DNA of 64,000 nucleotides from Chytridium lagenaria (taxonomy: Eukaryota > Chytridiomycota > Chytridiomycetes > Chytridiales > Chytridiaceae), in the NCBI GenBank assembly GCA_025449115.1, contig JAHLKC010000003.1, forward strand, positions 372,001-436,000, given 5' to 3'. The notes beneath the pieces are model-generated. The model was given only the letters and a program-made list of their open reading frames with translations, made no database searches and had not been told where the DNA came from. Below, one piece after another: positions 10,652 through 22,642 of the stretch (positions are counted from its first letter, which is position 1; each line of letters starts with the position of its first letter). The position numbers and the translations under genes were made by a program.

Positions 10652-13600
10652 TTAAGTATGAGAAAGAGGGCTATTGTTGTTTGCATCCTTCGTCGTTTTG
10701 GCGTTGCCAGACGCCTTAATACGCTTGGGTTTTCCCCTCCCTAGTGGCATGGGTGGTCTCTTTCTGAAGGGTTTGTTTTCATCCGACAATTCATTCTGAG
10801 ACGTTGCTGCTGGCGGTCGGTTCTCATGGTTCTCAAAAGACACTATCGGTTCATTCTCCTTGTTCTCAATAAGTTTCGAAGAATTCCCAATTTCATCACC
10901 GCTATCTTCAACCGAGACATCTTGAAGCCCCAGTTCAGCTACATCCGCGGTGTGTTTTGATGCCATATACTTGCTCATATGAATCTGTGCTTGCAACTCA
11001 AACACCTCCTGAGAAGCTTTGGCGCGTTCAAGTTCAGCCTGTGTGGATTTTGAAGTCTCACTTTGGGACAGTAATCTGAGGGTCCCATTTTCCTTCATCA
11101 ATCTATCGACTTCTCCCTGTAATGCTTTGATTTTAAAGTTTAACGAACTAATATGTTCATCAGCATCGTCAGAGTCGTTGTCTGCATGAGTGACGTTCAC
11201 AACGGTGGTGTTTCGCCCCAGAAGCATCATATTGCTCATCTGCGAAGCTTGCTCGGCGAGGTTTCGACTCGTCTCAGACTTAAATAAAAGTAGTTCCTTT
11301 TGCAGTAAAAAGATGTCGGCTTTTAGACGATCGTTGTCACTGCGAAGGCGAAGGCTTTGTCGAGCAAGATCCTTGTTCTTCTTTTCAAGCATCACTTTTT
11401 CCGACTCGGCCAGTAATCGCCTATCCTCGACTTCTGAAAGGAGGGTCTTGCGATCATCCGGCGGTAAGCCCAGACCGACTGTTTGCTGCAGCTGATCTTC
11501 CATATGGGCGAGCGTGAGTCGGAGACTCTCGACTTCCTCCTGTAGGTCCAAATATTTTTCACGTTCCACATCAGCCTTGGAGCATTGCGAATGAGCTTCA
11601 TGTAAAGCGGCAAGCTGCACAATTAGATTCTGCTTCTCATTCGATGCCCCCGCAATCTGAGTTTTGACTCTCTTGAGTTCCTCTTTGAACCTCGATTCTT
11701 CTCTGTGCGTAGTAGCGCAAGACTCCTGCAGCCTCTCGATCTCGGAAGTAAGCTCGAGTTTGGTTTTTTTCGCGGTTTTGTGAAGAAGCGAAAGCTCTTG
11801 ATGCAGAAGAGACCGCTTGTCTTCTGACTCTTTCAGTTTTTCGTTAACACGTTCCAAATCCTCTTCGAGATGCTGGTAACGTTCTTCCGAGATCGAAAAC
11901 TTTTGTTGCTCGTTCTTTATTTTTGTTTCCACAGATGACGCGCGAGTTTGAAGCTCCTTGATCATTTCCTAGACAAATCGGATATGTGAGTACACCGCTG
12001 TACAGGTCAAAACGAGCGTACCTCTGCTTGTTGGAATTTGAGCATGGCAGTTTCGGATTCCATTCGGCACGAGTAAGAGCCCTTTTCACATGTTACTTTT
12101 AAAGGGATTTTCAAACTCACTTTTCCATGAGTTTTTTCTCGTTGACCAACGTAGCGACCTTCTCTTCAGAAGGTTTAAAGCCTCCTCCATCTGCAAAGCC
12201 TTTTGTGTCTGCTCTCGCAAAGCCTTTTCTGACTAAAATTGATGAGAATAAACCAAATCAGATATTTGAAGTACATAATCATGCTTCTCTTCCATATCAT
12301 CGTCATCGAGTATCATGGTCAAGCTATCCTCAAAGTTATCCGGCCGTTGCGAGAGAGCTTGCCCGAGCATGATCTCAACCTTATCGAGTGTATCTTCTGA
12401 TGAATGTGTTAATGTTTAGTTGAAAGCTTCATGTGTATACCGTCCGTCTAGCACCTTGTTAGCTAGATATTCTTGTTTAAAAGGAAAAAAGAACAAAACA
12501 AATGTACCTTCTCTCAACCCCGCAATCTTTTGCCTCATTGAGCGCAAGTTAGAAGTCACATTGTGCTCATCGGTATTGTTTTTTCAATGTCGTGCTTCGA
12601 GGTTTAATAAGCTTTCAATTGGTTTGGGTTACCTGGAGCGCTTGGTTCTGCTGAGTGAGAGCTTCCTTCATCGACCTCAGTATTTCGATCTCATCCTTCC
12701 AAAATTAGCAAATTTACGAGAAATAACTACTACCAGAAGTTGGTTGTTTCTATCCTTGTAGCCTTGTTCAGGGAGGTGGATCTCCTCAAGTTGACGCTAA
12801 ACATTTTAGCTTTAATTTGTACTGCTTCACCTTAAAGTCATTTTTCATCGCTTCCAGAGAGTCCTTTTCTAATAAAATGTTGGCGATTTGCACCTGATCA
12901 TTAGCTTAATTTAAGTTTCATTGGCTTCACTTCATAATGACTGATCTTTTGTAAAGGCTTCGTCTTTCTCTGCGCGAATCTTTTCTATTTCGCGCTGACT
13001 TCATCAGTACATTCACTATACTGCTAACCTCTAAGTCGTTGCTTTTTCGACTTTAATGACTCTTCTTTAAATTCCAGTTCAAGAAGTTGAACCTGACTCG
13101 CTCAGCGTTATTCAATTCTAGATGGCTCCACCTCAAATTTAAGTGCCTTTCCATTTGCATGCTTAACCTCCCGCTAATTATTTTAGCAGCATTATGCCTT
13201 CAACTTACCTCGAGCTTTGTCAATTTTTCGGTCTCATTATCTTTCGCGCTGCGGAGTACCTCAAGCTCACGCTTTCTTAATTAGAACCACGAACAAAACT
13301 TAGGTCTACCTCTAAATCAGACCTCTTCGCAATGGCACGATCTTTCTCGCAACAAAGTGCGCCAATCTCGCGCTATGTATACATTCAGAAACCTCATCTC
13401 ACATTTGAATTACTTCGAATTCCGTGCTCTTTGAGCTCCACGCCTCTTTTTCCAAACGAAGCTCTTTATTTCGCAGCTAATGAGCTCAGAGTAGTCCCAA
13501 ATCTACGAACATACCTCTAAATCACTGCATCTCGCAAGACCTTCTTCTTCAGCCTGGCAGGCAGCTGCAAGTTTGCCCTTCAATACATTAATTAATAAAT

Positions 13601-16600
13601 TGGTTTACTGTTATGCGCACCTCAAGCAACTCAGCCTCTTCCTTCCAAGCTTCATTGTCCAGCAATAATTCGTTCATTTTAGCCTGCAACATTAGCAGGA
13701 TCGTTGTGACTCTGTGGTACCTCGAGTAGTGCATTCGTTGAGGTGATCTCGACTTTCTCCGACCGAACCTTCTCAAATTCGCGCTAGCCACTTAGCCAAG
13801 GCTTATAACATTATCTTACTTTGAGCTGCTCGACTACCAAAATACCGGCCTCCTTTTCCGATAAAAGTTCGTTGATTTGGACCTTATCATCTTCAGAGTA
13901 CATTGACAACAAACAGCTTACCTTGAGTTGTGTATTGTTGGAGTGGGCCCTATCACTCTCAAGGCGGATCTCATCGACTTCGCGCTGAAATTTTAGAGGC
14001 AATCTTGCGCGTAGTTTACCTTCAATCTATAACTTTCCGCGTCCCAACCTTTTCTTTCGGAAAGAAGTGCCTCGTTGTCCATCTATCGCTTAGGCAAACT
14101 CAAAAGTGGGTCTCACCTTGAGATGATTATTCGATTCAACGACAGCCCCATGTGCAAGATTAGATTCATTGAGCTCACGCTTACTTTGTTAGCAACGTTT
14201 AAATAACATTAATGTACCTCCAATTCGTCAACTTTTACAGTCCGTACAGATAATTCCGACAAAGCTTCGTCGATATGTAGCTAATATCTTAAAATATACA
14301 TCGACATCGCATGTACCTGCAGAGATTCATTTCTTGTCTGAAGCTCATCTTTATCTTGCTTATATCCTTCTGCTTGGCTCTACTCGTGTTAGTCAATTAC
14401 TTAAATAATGCCTTTCACCTCCGCTATTCTCAGACGGGTAAGGACTTCATCTTTCTCTGATTGGATTTTCTCGTTTTCGTCCTTATAATTTAGACCTAAC
14501 ATATAAGCTGTCCTACCTGAAGTATCCGAATGGTTGCGCACAACGCTCCTTCTCCGACGCGAAGACACCCGCTTCGAGCTATCATTTAAGTAAAGTTCAC
14601 ACTTCGAAATCTACCTCGAGTTTGTTGTTCAGCTGCTGCGCTTGTTGATTTCAAACTTAGCGCTTGCAAAGCGCGCTAGCTCGTAAGATATGAGCAGTGA
14701 CTTATGTCTTACATGAAGCTCTTTTTTGCATCTTGCAACTCAGTATTGGTGTATTCGCTGTCTCTCAACTTCACACTTTCTATGTCAAACACGAATTTCG
14801 GAAAAATACCATAAGGCCTTCATTGATTTCCTTCACCGCTTGGCTTTGGAATTCGTAATCTCTAATTCACGCTACAAAAGCGTCAATACTGCGCATCCAT
14901 TCAATAATACCTCAAGTGCGTAACTCTATTACCCAGCTTTGTTTTTTCCAAACTGTATATCTCGAATTCGCACTGTAAAATTAGGACGAATTTGACGTAG
15001 ATATTCAACCTCAAGGTCCTTGTTTCTAGTAACCAAATCCTCCACCTTCAGCCAAGCCTCGTCTAAATCACGCTGGAATTCTTTTAGATGATGGCTCCAC
15101 ACATTATCACCTGAAGTCTGTGATTGGTTTCCGTTTTTTCCGCCGCAACGTTGCGTGTTTCGGCAAGGTATTGCTCCACCGCACAAAGTTGTCGCTCAGC
15201 GATGGCAGTGAGTTATTTGTCTACCTCGTGTAAACCTTTAAATTCTCTTTATTCCCTTACCTGCGCTAAAGACTCTTCTCGCTGCCTTTTCTCAACTGAA
15301 TTTTGTTAATTTCCTTTTAAAGAAAAGCTACCTTGTATTGCATGAATAAATGATCCACGGATTGCTTTAGTCCAGATTGAACGCATCGGCTTTCTTTTAA
15401 CTGCGAGAGAAGGATCTGAGCAAGATCTCGCAACGAAATTGCACTATCAATCCAATTATCTTAAAGTGTTTCAGTATGGTATAAATTGGAAGGAGATAGT
15501 AAAAAGACTTACTAGAGACCAATGAAACATTGGAGAGAGACTCGCGTTTATTCAGCTTTTTAGACACTTCCTCTGGAAGCGGTAGCATCTCCGCCTTTGT
15601 CTCAAGCTCATCACCCGAATCGTCCTGACGCGTCCCAGGAAACCATGTTTGTCTCCGAACTCGCTTCTTCTACAGTATGGCTTTAAAAATTGTATACTTA
15701 AAATACACACTTTTGGTTCGAAAGTGACACTGTCGGAATGGATAATTCTTCCTTTAAGCTCTGCCATGTGTCCTGCCAGTCTTATCTACAAAATTTAAGC
15801 GATAAAAAAACCTTCGAAACCTTTTCCTCATTTGGCTGTTCCTATGCAAGGTTATGTTTAATAAAGATCGCGTAGCTACCTTTCCTGTCAACTCGCTTAC
15901 ACTGTCCCTGTTCTTAAGCTACGTACTGATGAATAATAACATATACTTTCATCTCACCAGTTGTAATTGACTCTTCAAAGTCTCAATTTCCTTTTTGTAG
16001 CGCTTTAAAAGAGTCTCGTCTGATACAATCTCGTTGACCTGCGGTTTGTTGCGAATTGCCTTTGCTCGACTCGCGAACTTCAACGTAGTCTGCGATTCTT
16101 CCCAGAAACGGTTGCTTGGCGTGATTGTACAAACTATTAAAGTTCGCGCATTTCCCCCTAAAGATGGTTGAAGAATTCTAAACGCCATTAAGTTACAATG
16201 CGGAACACGAAATTACCGTGTTATCTTGGAGTCGCGATAGGGAACATATCTAACCTTTTGTTAGTTCATAAATATAGGAGGCTTTACGTACTTGTCGCCA
16301 CTTTCCGAAAGCTTTCCTATGACGTTGGAAAGAGCGAGAAGACTCTTATTAATGTGCGATCCCTCCTTCAACCTAATCCCTTCAGCCTGTGTATACCGCA
16401 CGCGTTCGGATCCAGCTAAATCAACCAAATTCTACATATGTTACTGGAACCGAAAAACAGGAAGCGCACCAAGCTGGCGACTCTGACAGAGAGCAGGTCA
16501 GAGGAATCTGTTCCTTTTCTCTTCCGGCTTTCGATTATAACTCTAATGACTGTATGTGATCTACTGCTTCGTTCGTTTGCAGCCGTATCCCCGACCTTTC

Positions 16601-17365
16601 TTATTTCTGCAAGGCTTAGTCGAATCTTAAGCGACAACCGCTTACCTTCGCCTTTTTTTATTAAACGAAACACGTCGTCTGGGCTAACCACTATTTTTTC
16701 TGTCAACCCTCCGACAAACACGCCTTTCTAGGAAAAATCAGCGGCTTATCCTGAACATAGAATGGCCAACCACTGAGTCCTCATGAATCTTCAAATTTTC
16801 GTTTCCAGGTTGTAATAAATCCCCAATGACTTCGTTATATATCTCCAAATAACTCACTCGCAAGAGGAATTCACGATCAGGGCACTATCCAAATTTAGCG
16901 ACGAACAAGAAAGGTCCTACGTTAAGGATGTGGCGAAATAAATCGTTGATAGCCAATATAGTAATTCCAGGCTCCTCTTTTGTGCCTTGCATGGTGTGCG
17001 TTTTACCAGACGACGTTTGTCCATAAGCAAAGATTGTTCCTTTTTGAATAAAATACATCAGCGCTCAGTCTTCCCTTATCTACTGTACCGTTCACTCCAT
17101 CCATACAAGACCTTATCAGCGGTCTTGCGGCACCTTCATATATAACCCCATTTGTACTGCTTTCGTCGAATACAGCATCTTCCATGTGTTAACCAACAAC
17201 TTTGCATGCAAGGTTACCAAATCCAAAAGAAGTAGTTGGGAATTTAGTATCAGAGCTAGATGATCGAATCTCGTTCCCGCATGCTTCCCACAAGCTAAAG
17301 TCTCCAGTGTTGACCTCCCTCGAGTTCAATGGCCGTATTCGGACTATGACTTGGACACCATCCAT
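10652..17365 (-). CDS. Long kinesin-7 (CENP-E-type) with exon-ladder coiled-coil tail
   Basis: Plus-end kinesin, probably for chromosome or cargo movement. The start [17 protein letters not shown] (ATG at 17365) leads into an N-terminal motor. Visible motifs are the P-loop [12 protein letters not shown] (about 17,020), switch I NERSSRSH, switch [10 protein letters not shown] with [12 protein letters not shown], and the end [20 protein letters not shown]. The block [13 protein letters not shown] is typical of the kinesin-7 group. The neck reads [18 protein letters not shown], as in CENP-E. A very long coiled coil follows from about 15.6 to 10.7 kb. Its last large exon (10652-11965, up to 437 residues) ends in a basic, Pro-rich tail, [14 protein letters not shown]. 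The middle of the tail is split into exons of exactly 63 nt, described separately. Small frame slips occur in some exons. Confidence 0.9.
12831..15072 (-). repeat. Ladder of 63-nt, phase-0 coiled-coil exons in the kinesin tail
   Basis: I read exons of exactly 63 nt at 12831-12893, 13209-13271, 13310-13372, 13414-13476, 13515-13577, 13621-13683, 13721-13783, 13820-13882, 13922-13984, 14020-14082, 14117-14179, 14218-14280, 14317-14379 and 15010-15072. Nearly all are flanked by GT and AG. Consecutive starts are 97-106 nt apart. Each exon encodes 21 residues, three heptads. Many begin RE[L/V/I/F] ([36 protein letters not shown]). Others share a pattern like [10 protein letters not shown] / [11 protein letters not shown] / [11 protein letters not shown]. 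This suggests stepwise exon duplication. Confidence 0.85.
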
Positions 17366-17395
17366 CCCAATTGTGATGTTGACAATTCCTGATTA
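17366..17395. promoter_or_regulatory. 30-bp divergent promoter, kinesin-7 / SepH kinase
   Basis: The two start codons, read outward, are separated by only 30 bp. Both reading frames are strongly supported close to their starts ([14 protein letters not shown] one way, [15 protein letters not shown] the other). Promoter elements must therefore lie inside coding or intronic sequence. Confidence 0.45.
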
Positions 17396-20300
17396 ATGCC
17401 CAACAGTTCCTTGACCTTGCAACAATACCAGCTGGGGGAATGCCTCGGCAAAGGCAGGACGATGGAAGACGGAAATTCTAACTCAACTAGGCGCCTTTGG
17501 CTCGGTGTACCGCGCGTTTGATTTGGAAACGGGGAAGGTCATGGCGATTAAGCAGATTAAGATTTCGAACATGCCGAAGTCTGAGATAAAGTCAATTATG
17601 GTAGATTCATATACTATAGTGCGCTAATATCTCTAGGCTGAGATTGATTTATTAAAGAGGTTAAACGTGAGATTTCGCCGTAAATGGGACTAAATATATA
17701 TAGCACGAAAATATTGTCGCATACTCGGGCTTTGTGAAGGTTTCTGTCCTAAAATGTTGTTCTAACGAAGCTTGCAAGACCAATGACACTCTAAATATCG
17801 TTCTTGAGTAAGCCTGCATTTTTATTTCAGGGCTAAAGGTCTCAGATTCTGTGAAAACGGTTCACTTTTGACTATTATGAAGAAGTTCGGAAAGTTTACA
17901 GAGCATTTGGTTGCACTTTACATTGGACAGGTTCTCGATGGTCTTTCCTTTCTCCATGATCAAGGTGTAATACATCGCGACATTAAAGCGGCGGTATTAT
18001 TGTCATCCCTTGAAATTTTAATTGTGTCAGAATATCCTGTCGACTAAACACGGAGTAGTGAAGCTGGCAGACTTTGGTGTCGCCGCAAAGATTTCAGAAG
18101 CTGCCAATCCGAATGTAGTTGGATCGCCTTATTGGAGTCAGTATTACTATCAATATTTGCTGCATGCTTACCGTCATTGTTGCTTGACATTATAGTGGCC
18201 CCCGAAGTAATTGAGTTGTATGGCTCCAATGTGACATCCGACATCTGGTATTTCTTCTAACTTGAATGAATCTAGCTCATATATAAAGGAGTGTTGGATG
18301 TACCATTATTGAATTACTTCAAGGGTCCCCACCGTATTCAAATCTTAACGCTTTAACTGCTCTCTTTCACATTGTCCAAGATGACCACCCACCTTTCCCC
18401 GACGGCATTTCCATCGTAGTTTTTAAATTGGTTTTAAATTAAACGTCACTAGGGCTTGAGAGACTTTTTATTGAGATGTCTCCATAAAGATTTTAACCTG
18501 AGACCAAGTGCTGCGATACTATTGCGACATAATTGGCTTGCAAAAGCAAAGCAGAAGGTAAGCACTGATTTATACGTAATTAAGCAAGGATTAGATTGCC
18601 ATGGACGCAAAACCAGATAAGGATAGTGATAAGCTGAAGTTAGAACTGGATCGTGAGAAAAAGATATCGTCTTTTAGTCAAAGTCGGAAAGTACAGGGAA
18701 CAGAGAAGATACGCCAATGAGCCCTCGAAAGCCGAAGGTGTCTAAAAACACTTGGATGTCGGAAAATGACGAAGAAGGTTTGCTTGTATTTGCCTTTGTC
18801 GTAATTTTACAGACTGGGAAAACGATTTCGACTTGCACCGATCGAACTCGCTCTTTCAAAGCAAAGCAATGACGTCGAAAGGCCAAGGATCATAGAGAAG
18901 AACAAGAAGAGGGGGACTGGGATAATGATTTCGATATAGGCATAATTTATTAGTACTAAAAAGTGTGTTGAGTATTGCGTTAGACTAATACTTAGAGCTT
19001 CCGTTACAGGAGCCCACACGGAAGTCAAGTTTATCAAAGCAGTTTTTGGAAGATATACCCGAACATATGTGATTTCAGTTCTATCAATAATTCTAACGCG
19101 TTCAAAGATCTTCAAAGGCATTGACTGTATCAACTCCGGAAGAGGTCAGTTTTGATTTATCTGAAGATCCTTTCTCGATTTTACTTGATGACGGAGACGG
19201 TGGTAAGTTATCTTGTTGCGCTTGTTAGGCACGGACCGATCTAAACTCTAACGGCCGAGTTTACGAAGACATTCAAGGGAACGAGAACAGAATAAGCCTT
19301 CTCGAAGAAAAGCTTCATTCATCTTTGGGCAATATTCACGATTTGCCAGAAGAACTTCTGATCTATCATTTCTAGAGATGGTTCGTTGGTTGATTAACTG
19401 TCCTCGTTAATTCGTTGACAGACTGACACAGTACGCGAGTTCCCCGATTTTCGACGAGTGTTAAAAACCCATCATTATTTAATATCAATACTTGATCTTT
19501 TTGAGGAGCGGCCTCTTAACGGCAAAGCTCAAGCCCATATCTTGCGGTTTTTAAATCAAGTAACGGTTTCAGTTTTACTATCACATATTAACCCTAAAGG
19601 CTTTAAAAGATAATGTGGAAATGCAAGAGTTTTTCTGCTTGGTGGGAGGTCTGCCTATACTATTCCAAAGGGCAATTGCGAGCTTTGACGCAGAAGGAAT
19701 ACACGAAACCGTTATGCTAATCACGGAGTTGACTGCGAAAGGAAATCTTTCACTACAGTCGTTACTAGCATGCAGGGGATTGCATGTTCTGAATTCCTTC
19801 CTAGACGCACGCAACAAAGTTGTGCAAAAGGGAACCACATTTGCAGTCATACAGGCGGTATCATCTATACTTTCTTCCCAGGTAGTACACTGCACTGAAG
19901 GCCTTGTTGACATTCGAAAGGGAAAAGGCGCAAAAAGTGACTACTGCAGAATATTGGCCAGACTTGGATTCATAAAGAGATTGACGTATCATCTTGCCGA
20001 GATTTGGAAGGATAGATCCACTCAAACGTCTGAGATTATTTCTTGCATTATCGGAATTTTGTTGGAATTTTCTCAGGGCGAGGCAATAGTTAAAGAAAGC
20101 TTACTCGAATCCGAAACGCTCAGAAGTACGTAAAATTGCTATTTTTAACTGATTTTGGTAGTTCTTGTACATTCCTTGCCATACCTGCGGCTCGCGGACT
20201 TGGTTTTAATGCTGAAATGCATCAAGAACGTGGTTGTTAGTTCAACAGCGATTGAGTTGCTTTCAAACTTTGGTCTGGTAGAAACAATATTGCGGCTTGA

Positions 20301-21080
20301 AGAACTCGTAAGTTTCAACCTTATCAGTAAATAATGCTTACGTGGTGAAGACACCAGTAAAAGAGATTCAGAACCAAGTCGTACAAATCCTATTCCACCT
20401 GACGCGCTTAAATCCTGCTCGACAAGAAAGGGCTGTTGTCTGTGGCGCCGTTCCTTTCCTTCAATATTTTATTAAACAGAAGAATCCTCTCAAGAGCTTT
20501 GCGATACCCATCTTCTGCGAGATATCTCATTCTACTCAAGTTTGCCTCAGAGTTCTTAGGCAGTATTTCGGTCTTGACACATATCTTTTTCTTTTGACTG
20601 ATCACCACTGGCGAGTAAATGCGCTTGAATCAATTCTTTCCTGGTACGGCCTATTTATGTCTTCTTAATTATTCTGACATCTCAGCAAGGCTGGGCCGCG
20701 ACAAGGAATATGTAGAAGATGAGCTTGACAAAAAAGCGGCGGATGTTGTCTCAATATTTGAGGCAGCACAAGGAACTGAACTCGATGCATTTTTGACCAC
20801 TTTTCGAAAGCTGGTAGAGCTGTCATCCCGCTTATCAAGGACTTTTGCCAACACTGCTATTCCTAAACGTCTAATAACCAGACTCGATAGCGCCAAAGCC
20901 CAGGTGAGGCTAGACGTGCTTCGAATTTTCCATTGCTTTGGACCGTACTACGAGGTATCGACTGTCGATGCTTTGGAATTACCTTTCAAAATGCGTGCGA
21001 TGGCATCAAACGATGCTGCTGTTCTTGTCAGAGAATTGGCGAGCAGTGTTTGTGCAAGAATAAAGTTCGATTACCAATAG
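17396..21080 (+). CDS. SepH/Cdc7-type septation protein kinase with ARM repeats
   Basis: Serine/threonine kinase of the septation or mitotic-exit network (fission yeast Cdc7, Aspergillus SepH, plant MAP3K-epsilon). The N-terminal kinase domain reads [75 protein letters not shown] and GSPYWMAPEVIEL. Exons from about 19,580 to 21,080 encode an armadillo-like helical half, for example [16 protein letters not shown] and [18 protein letters not shown], as in MAP3K-epsilon and SepH. The middle, about 18.6-19.3 kb, is charged and low-complexity. Intron 1 appears to be GC-AG. The protein ends FDYQ at TAG 21080, exactly where a repeated sequence begins. Confidence 0.9.
17454..17490 (+). other. GC-AG intron in the SepH kinase P-loop
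   Basis: The glycine-rich loop [12 protein letters not shown] is restored only if a 37-nt intron starting gcaggac and ending aactag is removed. No GT donor gives the right frame. Almost all other introns here use GT. A T-to-C base error would be the alternative. Confidence 0.6.
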
Positions 21081-21305
21081 GAGAGAAAGCGGTCTGCCAC
21101 CGCGTGTACATTGTTCTTTTCTGTTTTTTGTTTTTTCGCAAGTCTAGGTGTCATGAATACCTGGATTAATTACTGTTTATTTACTTATTTTACACACGGC
21201 CAACTGGCCATGAAACGAGTCCAGTCCCCAGTCCCTGTGATTTTACTTACACATATTTGTGTTTTCTTTTTGGTTGTACAACCATGTATTATATGGTTAA
21301 TAGTA
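21069..21305 (+). repeat. Gene-end repeat, copy A
   Basis: Starts gattaccaatag, which encodes the last three codons DYQ and the stop of the kinase gene. It runs through its 3' flank to the ATG region of lipoyl synthase. A second copy in the same orientation lies at 33637-33905 after TAF3. The first ~50 bp are identical and the middle ~110 bp nearly so. Similarity weakens near the end. Differences include a 3-bp indel (caactggcc versus caactactggcc). Confidence 0.9.
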
Positions 21306-22620
21306 AACGTAGTGTGTGCAGAGCCATCGCCATCAGCCTGTACAGGCAGTCATCGTCGTCTACCACTGTGAAGGCTGCGGCATTCAGCGATAAGCTCAAG
21401 GAGGGTCCGAAATTTGAGGACTTCCTGTCAACCACGGAGTCAAAGCCCCCACCCAGAAGAGCAAAGTGAGTTGCCAAAAATCAATTTCAATCTAACCGCC
21501 ATGAAGCCGCACCAGACTACCGGACTGGCTTAAAACGGATATCCCCGACGGAGAGAATTTCAAGAAGATTCGGAAGGATTTGAGGGGACTGAATTTGAAA
21601 CACTGTGGGCACTTCATATCGACTAGTACTCATGATGATTAGGTTTGCGAAGAAGCAAGATGCCCTAACATTGGAGACTGTTGGGGAGGAGGCGAAGACG
21701 GAATAGCAACTGCCACGATCATGCTGATGGGAGAGGAATGCACCAGAGGCTGCAGGTTCTGCTCTGTCAAAACGAATCGTGCACCAAAGCCTCTAGATCC
21801 TATGGAACCTGAGCGCACGGCCGAGGCTATTTCACGATGGGACTTGATTACATTGTATTGACATCAGTAGACAGAGATGGTGGGTGGGGCTTAGTATATT
21901 TTTAGCTCACTTTTGGACAGACCTCGTTGACAATGGATCAGCACACTTTGCTCAGACCGTTCAGGAGATTAAAAAGAGGTTTTTATTTCCATTCCTTCCT
22001 TCAAGAATGCTAAAAACACTAGGAATTCAAACATTCTCGTTGAATGCCTCACTGGTGACTTTAACGGAGTTTTGTTTGACGTCGACCGGGTGGCTTTGTC
22101 GGGATTGGATGTGTATGCCACAATATTGAAACGGTCGAAAACTTGCAATCTGTTGTGAGAGATCGAAGGGCTGGTTTCAAAAAGTCATTGAAAGTACTCG
22201 AACGGGCGAAAATAGTTCGGCCAGATGTGATCACGAAAACATCGATGATGTTGGGATTGGGCGAGACGGATGAAGAGGTACTGCAGGCTTTGAAAGGTGC
22301 GTAATCACATGTAGTTTTCCTCATAATATATTGACGACTTTATAGATTTGAGGACTATTGATGTCGATGTCGTCACTTTTGGCCAATACATGCAACCTAC
22401 AAAGAAGCATATGAAGGTAGCGAATTTTTTGAGTGATCAAAACTAATAAACTTTGAAGGTAACAGAATATGTGAACCCCAGCAAGTTTGACTTCTGGGCG
22501 GAAGAGGCCAAGAATTTGGGCTTTAAGTATGTGGCTTCTGGACCCCTTGTCCGTTCTAGCTACCGAGCAGGGGAGTTCTACATCAAGAACGTGTTGAAGA
22601 AGAAGGCATTGACATCATAA
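21284..22620 (+). CDS. LIP5: Lipoyl synthase (radical SAM, mitochondrial)
   Basis: Inserts sulfur into octanoyl-protein to make lipoate for mitochondrial dehydrogenases. The N-terminal exon is basic and Ser-rich, consistent with a mitochondrial presequence (ATG 21284, or 21293 giving [11 protein letters not shown]). Then [15 protein letters not shown] sequence and the auxiliary cluster motif [14 protein letters not shown] appear, followed by the radical-SAM motif CTRGCRFC (CxxxCxxC) and [13 protein letters not shown]. Later exons give [28 protein letters not shown] and the C-terminal [22 protein letters not shown] is at 22620. The start codon lies inside the repeat that follows the kinase gene. 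The fluoride exporter starts 22 bp downstream. Confidence 0.95.
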
Positions 22621-22642
22621 CTAATAAAGTGATTGGTTTCGC

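Noticed and set aside
17396..21080. Generic MAPKKK (STE11 type)
   Set aside because: The kinase is N-terminal and followed by armadillo-like repeats, the layout of SepH/Cdc7 and MAP3K-epsilon, not of STE11.
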